Part shown: one piece after another, positions 8,990-16,981 of the stretch
Layout of the letters: every line of letters starts with the position of its first letter
Position numbering within the stretch: position 1 is the stretch's first letter
NCBI GenBank assembly: GCA_047975295.1
Contig: JBKEDH010000011.1
Span: 1-19,920, forward strand
Length of the DNA: 19,920 nt
Origin: JBKEDH01 sp047975295
GTDB taxonomy: Bacteria > Bacteroidota > Bacteroidia > Flavobacteriales > Flavobacteriaceae
Reading direction: 5' to 3'
The notes under the pieces: model-generated
Databases searched by the model: none
The model's input: only the letters and a program-made list of their open reading frames with translations
Told to the model about the DNA's origin: nothing
Position numbers and translations under genes: made by a program

Positions 8990-8997
8990 TAAATGTA
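8990..8997 (-). promoter_or_regulatory. Possible -7 box for the acyl-CoA dehydrogenase gene
   Basis: The minus strand reads TACATTTA, one base off TAnnTTTG, about 27 bases before the ATG at 8963. It overlaps the alternative upstream ATG at 8990, which argues for the downstream start. No clear -33 box. Confidence 0.3.
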
Positions 8998-9054
8998 ACT
9001 AAAAAAGTTGAACTCTAACTAAAATATCAGATTTCGTAGTTTTTGCACAAAATA

Positions 9055-9768
9055 TCAAGCCATTTTTAAATAGAAGGCTTTTGTTAGGTTTTTGTAATTG
9101 TTAGTGTAATTATGGCGGGAATTTTCGATAATTAACGTATCTGTTTTAACTGTTTTTTCTTGGAATGAAAATTCAATTAAGCTCCGTTTTATTTCGGAAT
9201 CCGGGTTGCCTTTTACATGCAGTATCTTATTGGGAAAAAGTCCTGATTTTAAAGCCATACCGATAAATCCTTTTTCTTCTTTAGAAGGAATAATAACACT
9301 AAAAATACCTTCGGCAGCCAGTAATTTCGAAACACTCTCCAGCAAATGGCTAAACGGAAGCGCATCGGAAAACCGAGCCATATTACGCTGGGTGCTATCG
9401 GTTTTATAGGTTTCGGTATAAAATGGCGGATTACAGATAATTAAATCGTAGGTATCGTCGATTTCCAAAGTAAATTCGTCAAGCGATGCGTGGTAACAAA
9501 ATAAACGATCGCTCCATGGCGAGTTTTCAAAATTATCGACACACTGTTCGTATGCGGCATCGTCAATTTCAATAGCATCAATCAGCTCGGCGGGACTACG
9601 TTGCGCCAACATAAGCGACAATATTCCTGTTCCGGCACCAATATCCAGAACCGAAAACGGATTATTTTTAACCGATGTCCAAGCACCAAGCAAAACGCCA
9701 TCGGTACCGATTTTCATGGCACATTGATCTTGGTTTACCGTAAATTGTTTAAACTTGAAGGCTTTCAT
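9055..9768 (-). CDS. trmN: tRNA1(Val) (adenine(37)-N6)-methyltransferase
   Basis: SAM-dependent class I methyltransferase that would methylate N6 of A37 next to the anticodon of tRNA1(Val). 237 residues when started at the ATG at 9768; the open frame also runs two codons further to a TTG at 9774, which I do not prefer because ATG AAA GCC gives the usual MKAFKFKQF start. Evidence: the family opening FKFKQFTVNQDQCAMKIGTDGVLLGAW; SAM-binding motif I VLDIGAGTGILSL (D42-G48); and the N6-adenine signature NPPF (N113-F116) in DLIICNPPFYTET. The length is typical. Cytoplasmic. It lies 77 bases after rimM and 91 bases before the acyl-CoA dehydrogenase start, in the same orientation as rpsP and rimM, fitting a translation/tRNA-modification group. 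Confidence 0.9.
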   Translation of the reverse strand: MKAFKFKQFTVNQDQCAMKIGTDGVLLGAWTSVKNNPFSVLDIGAGTGILSLMLAQRSPAELIDAIEIDDAAYEQCVDNFENSPWSDRLFCYHASLDEFTLEIDDTYDLIICNPPFYTETYKTDSTQRNMARFSDALPFSHLLESVSKLLAAEGIFSVIIPSKEEKGFIGMALKSGLFPNKILHVKGNPDSEIKRSLIEFSFQEKTVKTDTLIIENSRHNYTNNYKNLTKAFYLKMA

Positions 9769-9845
9769 TTTCAAAATTCACTATTTAATACCATTATTTA
9801 AGACGATATATAAGTCTTTCTCTCCGGGAATAATTTAAGTTGGGG

Positions 9846-10370
9846 TTACAGGTATAAATCTATTAATCCTTCGGGTGTTTGTACCAGTATGGTTTTGTCC
9901 TTTCGGTTAACTTCGACAATAAATTCGTCGTTTAATGGGATTAATATTTCCTTTCCATTGTTGTCCACTTCAAATAAAGCCTGTGCAGAAGTATCGTTAA
10001 TCGCTTTTATGGTGCCAATATTTCCGTGGTTTTTGTCTATAATACTAAAACCGATAACTTCGTGAAAATAAAATTTATCGCCCTCTAATTTGGGGAGTAG
10101 TTCCAAAGGCAAATAGGCATCGGTTTTTATAAGCGAATCGGCTTCGGCTTCGGTAGTAACATCTTCAAACTGTACCCGTAACAAATCGGATTTATGCAAC
10201 TGTGAATGTTCGATAAAAAACGGAATTAACGAATGGTTAATCTCAAGGAAAATAGCATCCAGATTTTCGTAAAGTTCGGGTTCGTCGGTATCTAATTTAA
10301 TAAGCAATTCGCCTTTAAAACTATATTTTTTAACAATTTTGCCAAGGTAGAAACAGTCTTCTTTTTTCAC
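9846..10370 (-). CDS. rimM: Ribosome maturation factor RimM
   Basis: 174 residues; starts with GTG at 10370 (GTG AAA AAA GAA GAC), as no ATG fits the conserved N-terminus. RimM binds S19 and helps process and assemble the head of the 30S subunit. The N-terminal RimM barrel is recognised by CFYLGKIVKKYSFKGELLIKLDTDEPE (residues ~6-32), in which the usual H/G before KGE are Y and S. The C-terminal PRC-type barrel covers ~95-170 (FYFHEVIGFSIID, GTIKAI, ALFEVDNNGKEILIPLNDEFI, DLYL end). Encoded directly after rpsP, a conserved arrangement across bacteria, but separated here by 131 bases with a terminator and a possible own promoter. trmD, often found next in other phyla, is absent. Confidence 0.93.
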   Translation of the reverse strand: MKKEDCFYLGKIVKKYSFKGELLIKLDTDEPELYENLDAIFLEINHSLIPFFIEHSQLHKSDLLRVQFEDVTTEAEADSLIKTDAYLPLELLPKLEGDKFYFHEVIGFSIIDKNHGNIGTIKAINDTSAQALFEVDNNGKEILIPLNDEFIVEVNRKDKTILVQTPEGLIDLYL

Positions 10371-10421
10371 ACGTTTTAAAATTTATGGAGATTTATTAAA
10401 TCTATTGTAAATCAAACATTT

Positions 10422-10429
10422 CAAAAATA
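10422..10429 (-). promoter_or_regulatory. Possible -7 box for rimM
   Basis: The minus strand reads TATTTTTG, matching TAnnTTTG, about 52 bases before the GTG of rimM and just beyond the rpsP terminator. This would let rimM be transcribed independently of rpsP. The surrounding sequence is very A/T-rich, so a chance match is possible. Confidence 0.4.
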
Positions 10430-10452
10430 CAAAAGAAAAATTTTTGCATAAA

Positions 10453-10477
10453 AAACTCCGATAAAATATCGGAGTTT
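10453..10477 (-). terminator. Strong intrinsic terminator between rpsP and rimM
   Basis: On the minus strand AAACTCCGATA (10477-10467) pairs perfectly with TATCGGAGTTT (10463-10453): an 11-base stem with a 3-base loop followed by a run of T. It starts 25 bases after the rpsP stop. It should end most rpsP transcripts and either attenuate or insulate rimM. Confidence 0.8.
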
Positions 10478-10501
10478 AAAAGTATAAAAAATAATATTTT
10501 T

Positions 10502-11020
10502 TTATTCTTCTTCATTTTTAGCTTCTGCTTCAACCACAGGAGCTTCGGTTTCTTCGGCCACTTCTTCAACAACAGGAGCTGCTGCTTCAATACGGGCTTC
10601 GTTTACCGCTTTTTCGGCTTCCAAGGCTTTTGCTTTTGCATCGGCATTGGCTTTTGCCAAACCATCGGTCTTACCTTGTATTTTTGTTGCTTTTTCTTCC
10701 AACCAAGCATTAAATTTTTCTTTAGCTTGTTCTTCGGTTAAAGCACCTTTTCTAACACCTCCGGCCAAATGATTTTTCAATAAAGCACCTTTGTACGATA
10801 AAATCGCTTTTGCGGTATCGGTTGGTTGGGCCCCATTTTGTAACCAAGTTACGGCACCGTCAACATTCAAATCGATGGTTGCAGGGTTGGTGTTTGGATT
10901 GTAAGTTCCTAATTTTTCAAGGTATTTAACATCTCTTTTTTCACGCGAATCGTCTGCTACGATCAAATAAAAAGGCTTTACTTTTTTACCGTGTCTTTGT
11001 AATCTTATTTTTACTGGCAT
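10502..11020 (-). CDS. rpsP: 30S ribosomal protein S16, with C-terminal Ala/Glu-rich extension
   Basis: 172 residues. Residues 1-~80 are the complete S16 fold (MPVKIRLQRHGKKVKPFYLIVADD, KYLEKLGTYNP, VTWLQNGAQPTDTAKAIL); S16 is an early-binding small-subunit protein needed for 30S assembly. Residues ~85-172 are an extension: a basic/amphipathic part with ALTEEQAKEKFNAWLEEKA, then an Ala/Glu/Lys-rich low-complexity tail ending EAKNEEE that is probably an acidic helix or disordered. Typical S16 is ~80-90 residues; long forms are usual in Bacteroidota, so this is a lineage trait, not a fusion error. A strong promoter box lies upstream, a 5-base hairpin (11036-11050) sits in the leader just before the start, and a terminator follows the stop, so the gene may be largely monocistronic. 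Confidence 0.95.
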   Translation of the reverse strand: MPVKIRLQRHGKKVKPFYLIVADDSREKRDVKYLEKLGTYNPNTNPATIDLNVDGAVTWLQNGAQPTDTAKAILSYKGALLKNHLAGGVRKGALTEEQAKEKFNAWLEEKATKIQGKTDGLAKANADAKAKALEAEKAVNEARIEAAAPVVEEVAEETEAPVVEAEAKNEEE

Positions 11021-11067
11021 AATAATTAATTATTTGAGGTTCACGACCTCGATTATTAATAAGGGTG

Positions 11068-11075
11068 CAAATGTA
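11068..11075 (-). promoter_or_regulatory. -7 box of the rpsP promoter
   Basis: The minus strand reads TACATTTG followed by CACCC, an exact TAnnTTTG match in the form typical of highly expressed flavobacterial genes. About 48 bases separate it from the rpsP ATG, leaving a leader of ~40 bases that contains the GAGGT/ACCTC hairpin at 11036-11050. Confidence 0.6.
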
Positions 11076-11122
11076 CTATATTTTTTTTTAAAATGAAGAT
11101 TTTATTTTGTGTTTTGTGTTTT

Positions 11123-12184
11123 TTAAAACAACAAACAAACTGGTGTGGGTACAGTGTACGATTTTAAATAACTTAAAGTGCCTTTTTTTTGGTCTATTTT
11201 AAAAACACTAATATTATTGCTTTTCTGATTGGCCACCAATAAAAAACGACTGGTTGGATCTAACGTAAAATTACGAGGCCAATCGCCTTCAATATTAATA
11301 TTCTGTATTTTTTTAAGACTTCCTTTTTTGGTATTCCGCTTAAAAACGGCAATGGTATTTTCGCCTCTATTGGAAGCGTACAGAAAATGCTCGTTGTTAC
11401 TTAAATGGATATCCGCACAGGCATTTTCACCATTGTAACCATCGGTTAATGTGGAATAGTTTTCAATAAGCCGAAATGTATCACTTTCCTTTTTTATAGC
11501 GGTAACGGTATTGGCATATTCATTTAGCACATAGATAAAATCGCCTTTTTGGGTCAGGACAAAATGGCGTGGCCCTGCATTTTCGGTAAACGGCACCACC
11601 GAACCCGAAATTTTAAAATACTCGTCGTTATTTTGCGTATTGTATAGATATAGGGCATTTTTGCCCAAATCGGCAACAAACAAATCATTATTAATAAATT
11701 GTGCCGAATGTACATGCGCCTTTTCGGTTCGGGTAAAATGGTCGATTACTTGGGTGGCCGTGCTTAAATTTTCGTTACTATCAATATTAAACAAAGCGAA
11801 GTTACCACCCGAATAATTGGAAACAACAGCTTTTCGGACTGTTTTACTAACGGCAATGTGGCAGGGTGCGGCACCAAAACTCTCCACTCGGTTAATGGGT
11901 TTTAAACTACCATCGCCTTCAACCTTAAATACCGAAACGGTTCCTTCGTCGTTTTCGTTAACTGTATAGAGGTGTGTTTTATTGGGGGAAAAAGCCAAAA
12001 ACGATGGGTTATCGGTTTCGGCAACCAATTGTAAGTTATCCAAAGTTCCTAATTCACTGTTAAAATCAAGTTTATAAATGCCTTCGCTGCTACCCAACGT
12101 ATAAGTACCAATATACAATGGCGTGTTTTGGGTATAGGCGTTTGAAATGAATATTAAAAAAAACAGTGGAAGTAAAAGTTTCAT
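11123..12184 (-). CDS. Secreted lactonase-family (6-phosphogluconolactonase-like) beta-propeller protein
   Basis: 353 residues. Residues 1-~19 form a signal peptide (hydrophobic LLLPLFFLIFISNAYTQ), so the protein is exported to the periplasm or beyond, unlike the cytoplasmic E. coli Pgl. The mature part has the lactonase seven-bladed propeller pattern: LYIGTYTLGSSEGIYKLDFNSELGTL, PSFLAFSPNKTHLYTVNE, GTVSVFKVEGDGSL, GAAPCHIAVS, VVSNYSGGNFALFNI, AHVHSAQF, GPRHFVLTQKGDFIYVLNE, CADIHLSNNEHFLYASNRGENTIAVF, WPRNFTLDPTSRFLLVANQKSNNISVFKID. The family hydrolyses sugar lactones such as 6-phosphogluconolactone or acts on related cyclic esters; the export makes a different or extracytoplasmic lactone likely, which is inference. 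It has its own promoter-like box and lies 102 bases upstream of rpsP in the same direction. Confidence 0.88.
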   Translation of the reverse strand: MKLLLPLFFLIFISNAYTQNTPLYIGTYTLGSSEGIYKLDFNSELGTLDNLQLVAETDNPSFLAFSPNKTHLYTVNENDEGTVSVFKVEGDGSLKPINRVESFGAAPCHIAVSKTVRKAVVSNYSGGNFALFNIDSNENLSTATQVIDHFTRTEKAHVHSAQFINNDLFVADLGKNALYLYNTQNNDEYFKISGSVVPFTENAGPRHFVLTQKGDFIYVLNEYANTVTAIKKESDTFRLIENYSTLTDGYNGENACADIHLSNNEHFLYASNRGENTIAVFKRNTKKGSLKKIQNINIEGDWPRNFTLDPTSRFLLVANQKSNNISVFKIDQKKGTLSYLKSYTVPTPVCLLF

Positions 12185-12207
12185 GAATATGATTAAATTA
12201 TACGTAT

Positions 12208-12215
12208 CAAAAATA
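12208..12215 (-). promoter_or_regulatory. -7 box for the lactonase-family gene
   Basis: The minus strand reads TATTTTTG, matching TAnnTTTG, about 24 bases upstream of the ATG at 12184. This short leader is typical for the phylum. The site lies in the 314-base divergent region with dnaE, in which no equally clear box was found for dnaE. Confidence 0.45.
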
Positions 12216-12349
12216 TGATATTATTTTTACTTTATAAACTCATTTAAACTTTTTGAATTAAAGGCAGATTAGATGATTTTTGTCTAATTGAAAAGTTTTT
12301 TGAGTTATATGGCCAAGCTACGAAAGAAAAAAAGGTAAGAAATGGCATA

Positions 12350-12388
12350 ATTGAGGTTTAGAGCCTGTTTAAATTTATATCAATTGTT
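12350..12388. repeat. Solo end of the MITE-like element, second copy
   Basis: 12361-12388 matches the right end of the element at 3064-3223 (read inward) at 26 of 28 positions, and the 15-mer attgaggtttagagc (12350-12364) is identical to 3053-3067, across the left end of that element. No convincing inverted partner is seen in 12185-12350, so this is a solo or decayed end. The rest of the 12185-12498 intergenic region holds the lactonase promoter box and otherwise AT-rich sequence without a recognisable ORF. Confidence 0.5.
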
Positions 12389-12498
12389 CATAACTTATAT
12401 TTTTTTGAAGCTGATATTCTATGTATTTTTATGCATTCCTTTTTCATTTCAATTAAAACAATAATATTCCACTTTTTACAAGGAATAAACAAAGGCTT

Positions 12499-15400
12499 AT
12501 GTATTTAATTTTCGATACCGAAACCACAGGATTACCCAAGCGCTGGGATGCACCCATTACCGATACCAACAACTGGCCTAGAGCCGTCCAGATTGCGTGG
12601 CAATTACACGACGAAATGGGCAATTGTATAGAACACCAAGATTATTTAATTAAGCCCGAAGGATTTAATATTCCTTACGACACCGAAAAAATACACGGTA
12701 TTTCTACCGAATTGGCTCAGGAACAGGGTGTACCTTTAAACGAAGTATTGGAGAAATTCAATCAGGCATTAAACAAAACCAAATTTGTGGTTGGACAAAA
12801 TGTAGGCTTCGATGTTAATATTATGGGCTGTGAGTTTGTTAGGGGCAATATTACCAACAAACTTCAAGAACTTCCTGTTTTAGATACCTGTACCGAGCAT
12901 ACCGCACAAATGTGCAAAATTCCCGGTGGTCGTGGCGGTAAATTTAAGTTGCCAACCCTAACCGAACTTCATCAATTTTTGTTCAACACACCTTTTGCCG
13001 AAGCCCATAACGCAACGGCCGATGTAGAAGCCACTACCCGCTGTTTTTTCGAATTGATAAGAAAACAGGAATTTACCAAAGAACAATTGGATGTTCAGCC
13101 CGATTATTTCCAACATTTTTCCGAGGTCAATCCGCAGGAAATCCAACTTATCGGGTTAAAACACATCAATTTAAAAAAGGAAAGTACCAAAATACGGGAA
13201 CGTTTGCAAAAAACGGAAGGATCTCAAATGTCTTCCGAAGAAATAAAACGAAACATTTCCAACTTGGCCGATGTCGATTTTGTACACCTACACAACCACT
13301 CACAGTTTTCCATATTACAGTCCACCATAAGCGTGGCCGATTTGGTAGCTGTGGCAGCCAAACACCAAATGCCGGCAGTGGCCTTGACCGACCATGCCAA
13401 TATGATGGGAGCTTTCCACTTTGTAAGCGCTATTAGCCGATACAACAAATTGGTTGAAGAACAAAACAAAGCTGCTCAAGAAAAAGGTGAAACACCTTCT
13501 GCAAAAGCCATTAAGGGTATTGTAGGCTGCGAGTTTTTTGTATGCGAAAACCACAGTGACAAATCTAGAAAGGATAACGGCTACCAAATTGTTATGCTGG
13601 CCAAAAACAAAAACGGCTACCACAATTTAGCAAAACTATCGTCCATAGCTTACACCGAAGGCTTTTATTATGTACCAAGGATAGACAAAAAACTTATAGA
13701 ACAATACAAAGAAGACATTATTGTTTTAACGGGAAACCTTTATGGCGAAGTACCCGGAAAAATACTTAATGTGGGCGAAAAACAAGCCGAAGAAGCCCTA
13801 TTGTGGTGGAAAAAACAGTTTGGCAACGATTTGTACATTGAATTAATGCGGCACAACCAAGAGGATGAAAACCGTGTTAATCAAGTTTTGGTTGAATTTT
13901 CCAAAACCCACGATATAAAACTAATAGCCAGCAACAACACTTATTACGCCGAAAAAGAAAATGCCAATGCCCACGATATTTTATTATGTGTAAAAGATGG
14001 CGAAAAGCAGGCAACACCCATTGGGCGTGGCCGCGGTTACCGATACGGATTACCCAACCAAGAGTATTATTTTAAGTCTTCGGACGAAATGAAGGAACTC
14101 TTTAAAGATTTACCCGAAGCCATAACCAACATTCAGGATATTGTCGATAAAATCGAACCTTTTGGGCTGGCTCGTGATGTGCTGTTACCTAAATTTGATA
14201 TTCCCGAGGAGTTTCAATCCGAAGAAGACCAAACCGATGGTGGCAAACGGGGAGAAAATGCCTATTTACGGCATATTACTTATGAAGGTGCCCAGAAACG
14301 CTACAAAGATTTAACCGACGCTATTAAAGAGCGTTTGGATTTCGAACTCGATGTTATTGCCAACACCGGTTATCCCGGTTATTTTTTAATTGTTGAAGAT
14401 TTTATCCGTGAGGCCCGCAATATGGGAGTTTCGGTGGGACCGGGACGTGGCTCGGCAGCAGGTTCGGCAGTAGCCTATTGTTTGGGCATTACCAATATAG
14501 ACCCCATAAAATACGATTTACTTTTCGAGCGTTTTTTAAATCCCGATCGTGTAAGCATGCCCGATATCGATATTGATTTTGACGATGAAGGCCGTGGGCG
14601 CGTTATGGATTATGTTATTAAAAAATACGGGGCTAACCAAGTGGCCCAAATTATTACCTATGGTACCATGGCAGCTAAATCGTCCATTCGTGATACCGCA
14701 CGTGTATTGGATTTGCCCCTATTCGATGCCGACAGGATTGCCAAACTTATCCCCAACACCAAATTATCTAAGATTTTTGGTATGGACGATAAGCAACTGC
14801 GAAGCAAATTCAGGGCCGAGGAAGTCGAACAGATAAACCAACTGTTAAACATTGCAGAAGGAAGCGATTTGGAAGCCGAAACCGTTAATCAGGCACGGGT
14901 TTTGGAAGGCTCGGTACGCAACACGGGCATACACGCTTGCGGTGTTATTATTACGCCCGACGATATTACCAAATTCGTACCTGTTTCAATCGCCAAAGAT
15001 TCCGATTTGTACGTAACCCAGTTCGACAACTCGGTGGTAGAAAGTGCCGGATTGCTTAAAATGGATTTCTTGGGACTTAAAACCCTAACGCTTATTAAAG
15101 ATACCGTAAAAATAGTCAAGGCAAAGCATGATATCGAACTCGATCCCGAAAACTTTCCGTTGGACGATGAGAAAACCTATGCGCTATTCCAAAAAGGAGA
15201 AACAGTTGGCGTGTTCCAATACGAATCGCCCGGAATGCAAAAACACCTACGCGATTTAAAGCCTACGGTATTCGACGATCTTATTGCCATGAATGCTCTA
15301 TACCGCCCGGGCCCTATGGATTACATACCCAGTTTTATTGCCCGTAAACACGGTACCGAAGATATTGTTTACGATTTGTCCGCCTGCGAGGAATACCTGT

Positions 15401-16881
15401 CCGAAACCTATGGTATTACAGTTTATCAGGAGCAGGTAATGCTTTTATCGCAAAAATTAGCAAACTTTTCCAAAGGCGATGCCGATGTGTTACGAAAGGC
15501 TATGGGTAAAAAAATATTTGCCCTACTGGAAAAACTAAAGCCCCAATTTCTCGATGGTGGCGAAGCCAATGGTCATCCACGTAAGGTCTTGGAAAAAATA
15601 TGGACCGACTGGGAGGCTTTTGCCAGTTATGCCTTTAATAAATCGCATTCTACCTGTTATGCTTGGGTAGCCTACCAAACGGCATATTTAAAGGCACATT
15701 ATCCGGCCGAATATATGGCTGCGGTATTGTCCAACAATATGAACGATATTAAACAGGTTACTTTCTTTATGGAAGAATGCAAACGCATGAAACTAAATGT
15801 ACTTGGCCCAAGTGTTAACGAATCGTATTATAAGTTTTCGGTAAACCAAGATAATGCCATCCGTTTTGGCATGGGAGCCGTAAAAGGCGTAGGCCATGGT
15901 GCCGTTCAGACTATTGTAGACAACCGGAAGGAAAGCGGGCATTACAAATCCATTTTCGATTTGGCCAAACGTATCGACCTACGTGCCGCCAACAAGAAAG
16001 CATTCGAAAACTTGGCGTTTGCCGGTGGGTTCGATTGTTTTAACAATACCCACCGCGCCCAGTATTTTCAAGATGAAGGCGATGGTATTACCTTTTTGGA
16101 AAAAGCAATGAAATACGGAGCCAAACACCAAGAAAACGAAAACTCGGCACAGGTAAGCCTGTTTGGAGAGGCAAGCGATGTACAGATTCCCGAACCCAAT
16201 GTACCGCCCTGCGACGATTGGGGCACTATGGAAAAACTAGCCAAGGAAAAGGAAGTTGTGGGTATTTATATTTCGGGACATCCGTTGGACGATTTTAAGC
16301 TTGAAATGAAAACTTTCTGCAATGCCGATTTAAGCCTATTCAACACCTTGGAACCCTACGTAAACCGTGAACTTGTTTTTGCCGGTGTTATTACCAATGT
16401 ACAACACCGGGTAAGTAAACAGGGCAAAGGTTGGGGCATGTTTTCGGTTGAAGATTACGAAGGCAGTTTCGAGTTCCGTATTTTTGGTGAGGAATATTTA
16501 AAATTTCGTCATTTTTTAATGAACAATAATTTTGTTTTTGTAAAAACCTTTGTACGCGAAGGTTGGATAAATAAGGATACCGGTAAAAAAAGTGACCCAA
16601 GATTGCAGTTTAACAATTTTCAACTGTTGCAGGATGTGATGGAGCAATATGCCAAAAAATTGTCTATTCAAGTTAACATAGACGATTTAAAACAGGAAAA
16701 AATAGTTAGATTAAAGGAATTGGTACAAATGCATCCGGGAAACCAAATTCTTAATTTTATTGTTTACGATAATAATGAACAGATAAAATTAAGCATGCAC
16801 AGCAGAAAACAAAAAGTAAAAGTTTCGCAAGAGCTGCTTACCGAGCTTTCGGATTGCAATGTGAAGTTTAAGTTGAATTAA
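12499..16881 (+). CDS. dnaE: DNA polymerase III subunit alpha with fused N-terminal 3'-5' exonuclease
   Basis: 1460 residues; catalytic replicative polymerase. Residues 1-~185 are a DnaQ-type DEDDh exonuclease: D6 and E8 in FDTETTG, D105 in VGQNVGFDVN, H170 and D175 in HNATADVEAT, all intact. The PHP domain begins at ~260 (HLHNHSQFS, H263/H265/H267; ALTDHANMMGAF). The polymerase core carries GPGRGSAAGSAVAYCLGIT, the catalytic pair in PDIDIDF (D689 and D691, aligning with E. coli D401 and D403) and the third Asp in FDDLIAMNALYRPGP (D927, aligning with D555). A helix-hairpin-helix/beta-binding part follows, and an OB-fold near 1295-1360 (FAGVITNVQHRVSKQGKGWGMFSVED). E. coli DnaE is 1160 residues; the excess is mainly the exonuclease. 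This proofreading fusion is known from Bacteroidota DnaE proteins. The ATG at 12499 is set by MYLIFDTETTG. It is divergent from the lactonase gene. Confidence 0.97.
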   Translation: MYLIFDTETTGLPKRWDAPITDTNNWPRAVQIAWQLHDEMGNCIEHQDYLIKPEGFNIPYDTEKIHGISTELAQEQGVPLNEVLEKFNQALNKTKFVVGQNVGFDVNIMGCEFVRGNITNKLQELPVLDTCTEHTAQMCKIPGGRGGKFKLPTLTELHQFLFNTPFAEAHNATADVEATTRCFFELIRKQEFTKEQLDVQPDYFQHFSEVNPQEIQLIGLKHINLKKESTKIRERLQKTEGSQMSSEEIKRNISNLADVDFVHLHNHSQFSILQSTISVADLVAVAAKHQMPAVALTDHANMMGAFHFVSAISRYNKLVEEQNKAAQEKGETPSAKAIKGIVGCEFFVCENHSDKSRKDNGYQIVMLAKNKNGYHNLAKLSSIAYTEGFYYVPRIDKKLIEQYKEDIIVLTGNLYGEVPGKILNVGEKQAEEALLWWKKQFGNDLYIELMRHNQEDENRVNQVLVEFSKTHDIKLIASNNTYYAEKENANAHDILLCVKDGEKQATPIGRGRGYRYGLPNQEYYFKSSDEMKELFKDLPEAITNIQDIVDKIEPFGLARDVLLPKFDIPEEFQSEEDQTDGGKRGENAYLRHITYEGAQKRYKDLTDAIKERLDFELDVIANTGYPGYFLIVEDFIREARNMGVSVGPGRGSAAGSAVAYCLGITNIDPIKYDLLFERFLNPDRVSMPDIDIDFDDEGRGRVMDYVIKKYGANQVAQIITYGTMAAKSSIRDTARVLDLPLFDADRIAKLIPNTKLSKIFGMDDKQLRSKFRAEEVEQINQLLNIAEGSDLEAETVNQARVLEGSVRNTGIHACGVIITPDDITKFVPVSIAKDSDLYVTQFDNSVVESAGLLKMDFLGLKTLTLIKDTVKIVKAKHDIELDPENFPLDDEKTYALFQKGETVGVFQYESPGMQKHLRDLKPTVFDDLIAMNALYRPGPMDYIPSFIARKHGTEDIVYDLSACEEYLSETYGITVYQEQVMLLSQKLANFSKGDADVLRKAMGKKIFALLEKLKPQFLDGGEANGHPRKVLEKIWTDWEAFASYAFNKSHSTCYAWVAYQTAYLKAHYPAEYMAAVLSNNMNDIKQVTFFMEECKRMKLNVLGPSVNESYYKFSVNQDNAIRFGMGAVKGVGHGAVQTIVDNRKESGHYKSIFDLAKRIDLRAANKKAFENLAFAGGFDCFNNTHRAQYFQDEGDGITFLEKAMKYGAKHQENENSAQVSLFGEASDVQIPEPNVPPCDDWGTMEKLAKEKEVVGIYISGHPLDDFKLEMKTFCNADLSLFNTLEPYVNRELVFAGVITNVQHRVSKQGKGWGMFSVEDYEGSFEFRIFGEEYLKFRHFLMNNNFVFVKTFVREGWINKDTGKKSDPRLQFNNFQLLQDVMEQYAKKLSIQVNIDDLKQEKIVRLKELVQMHPGNQILNFIVYDNNEQIKLSMHSRKQKVKVSQELLTELSDCNVKFKLN

Positions 16882-16981
16882 AAAAACAATAAAAGGAGGA
16901 ACAATAAATTTAGCTAATTGAAAAAGTTTAAACGTGTTCATTATTCACTTCTAACTTTCTTTATATTTTGACACAAATTAA

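Noticed and set aside
9800..9820. AAGAC/GTCTT inverted pair between rimM and trmN
   Set aside because: Only a 5-base stem without a T-run; not credible as a terminator.
10402..10590. Minus-strand ORF of 62 residues at the 3' end of rpsP
   Set aside because: Off-frame reading of the Ala/Glu-rich rpsP tail that runs through the terminator; Lys/Leu-rich low complexity.
16893..16940. Near-perfect Shine-Dalgarno string AAGGAGG after dnaE, followed by a TTG-started 17-codon ORF
   Set aside because: The TTG lies about 20 bases away, too far for a normal start, and Bacteroidota rarely rely on such sites; most likely chance in purine-rich sequence.
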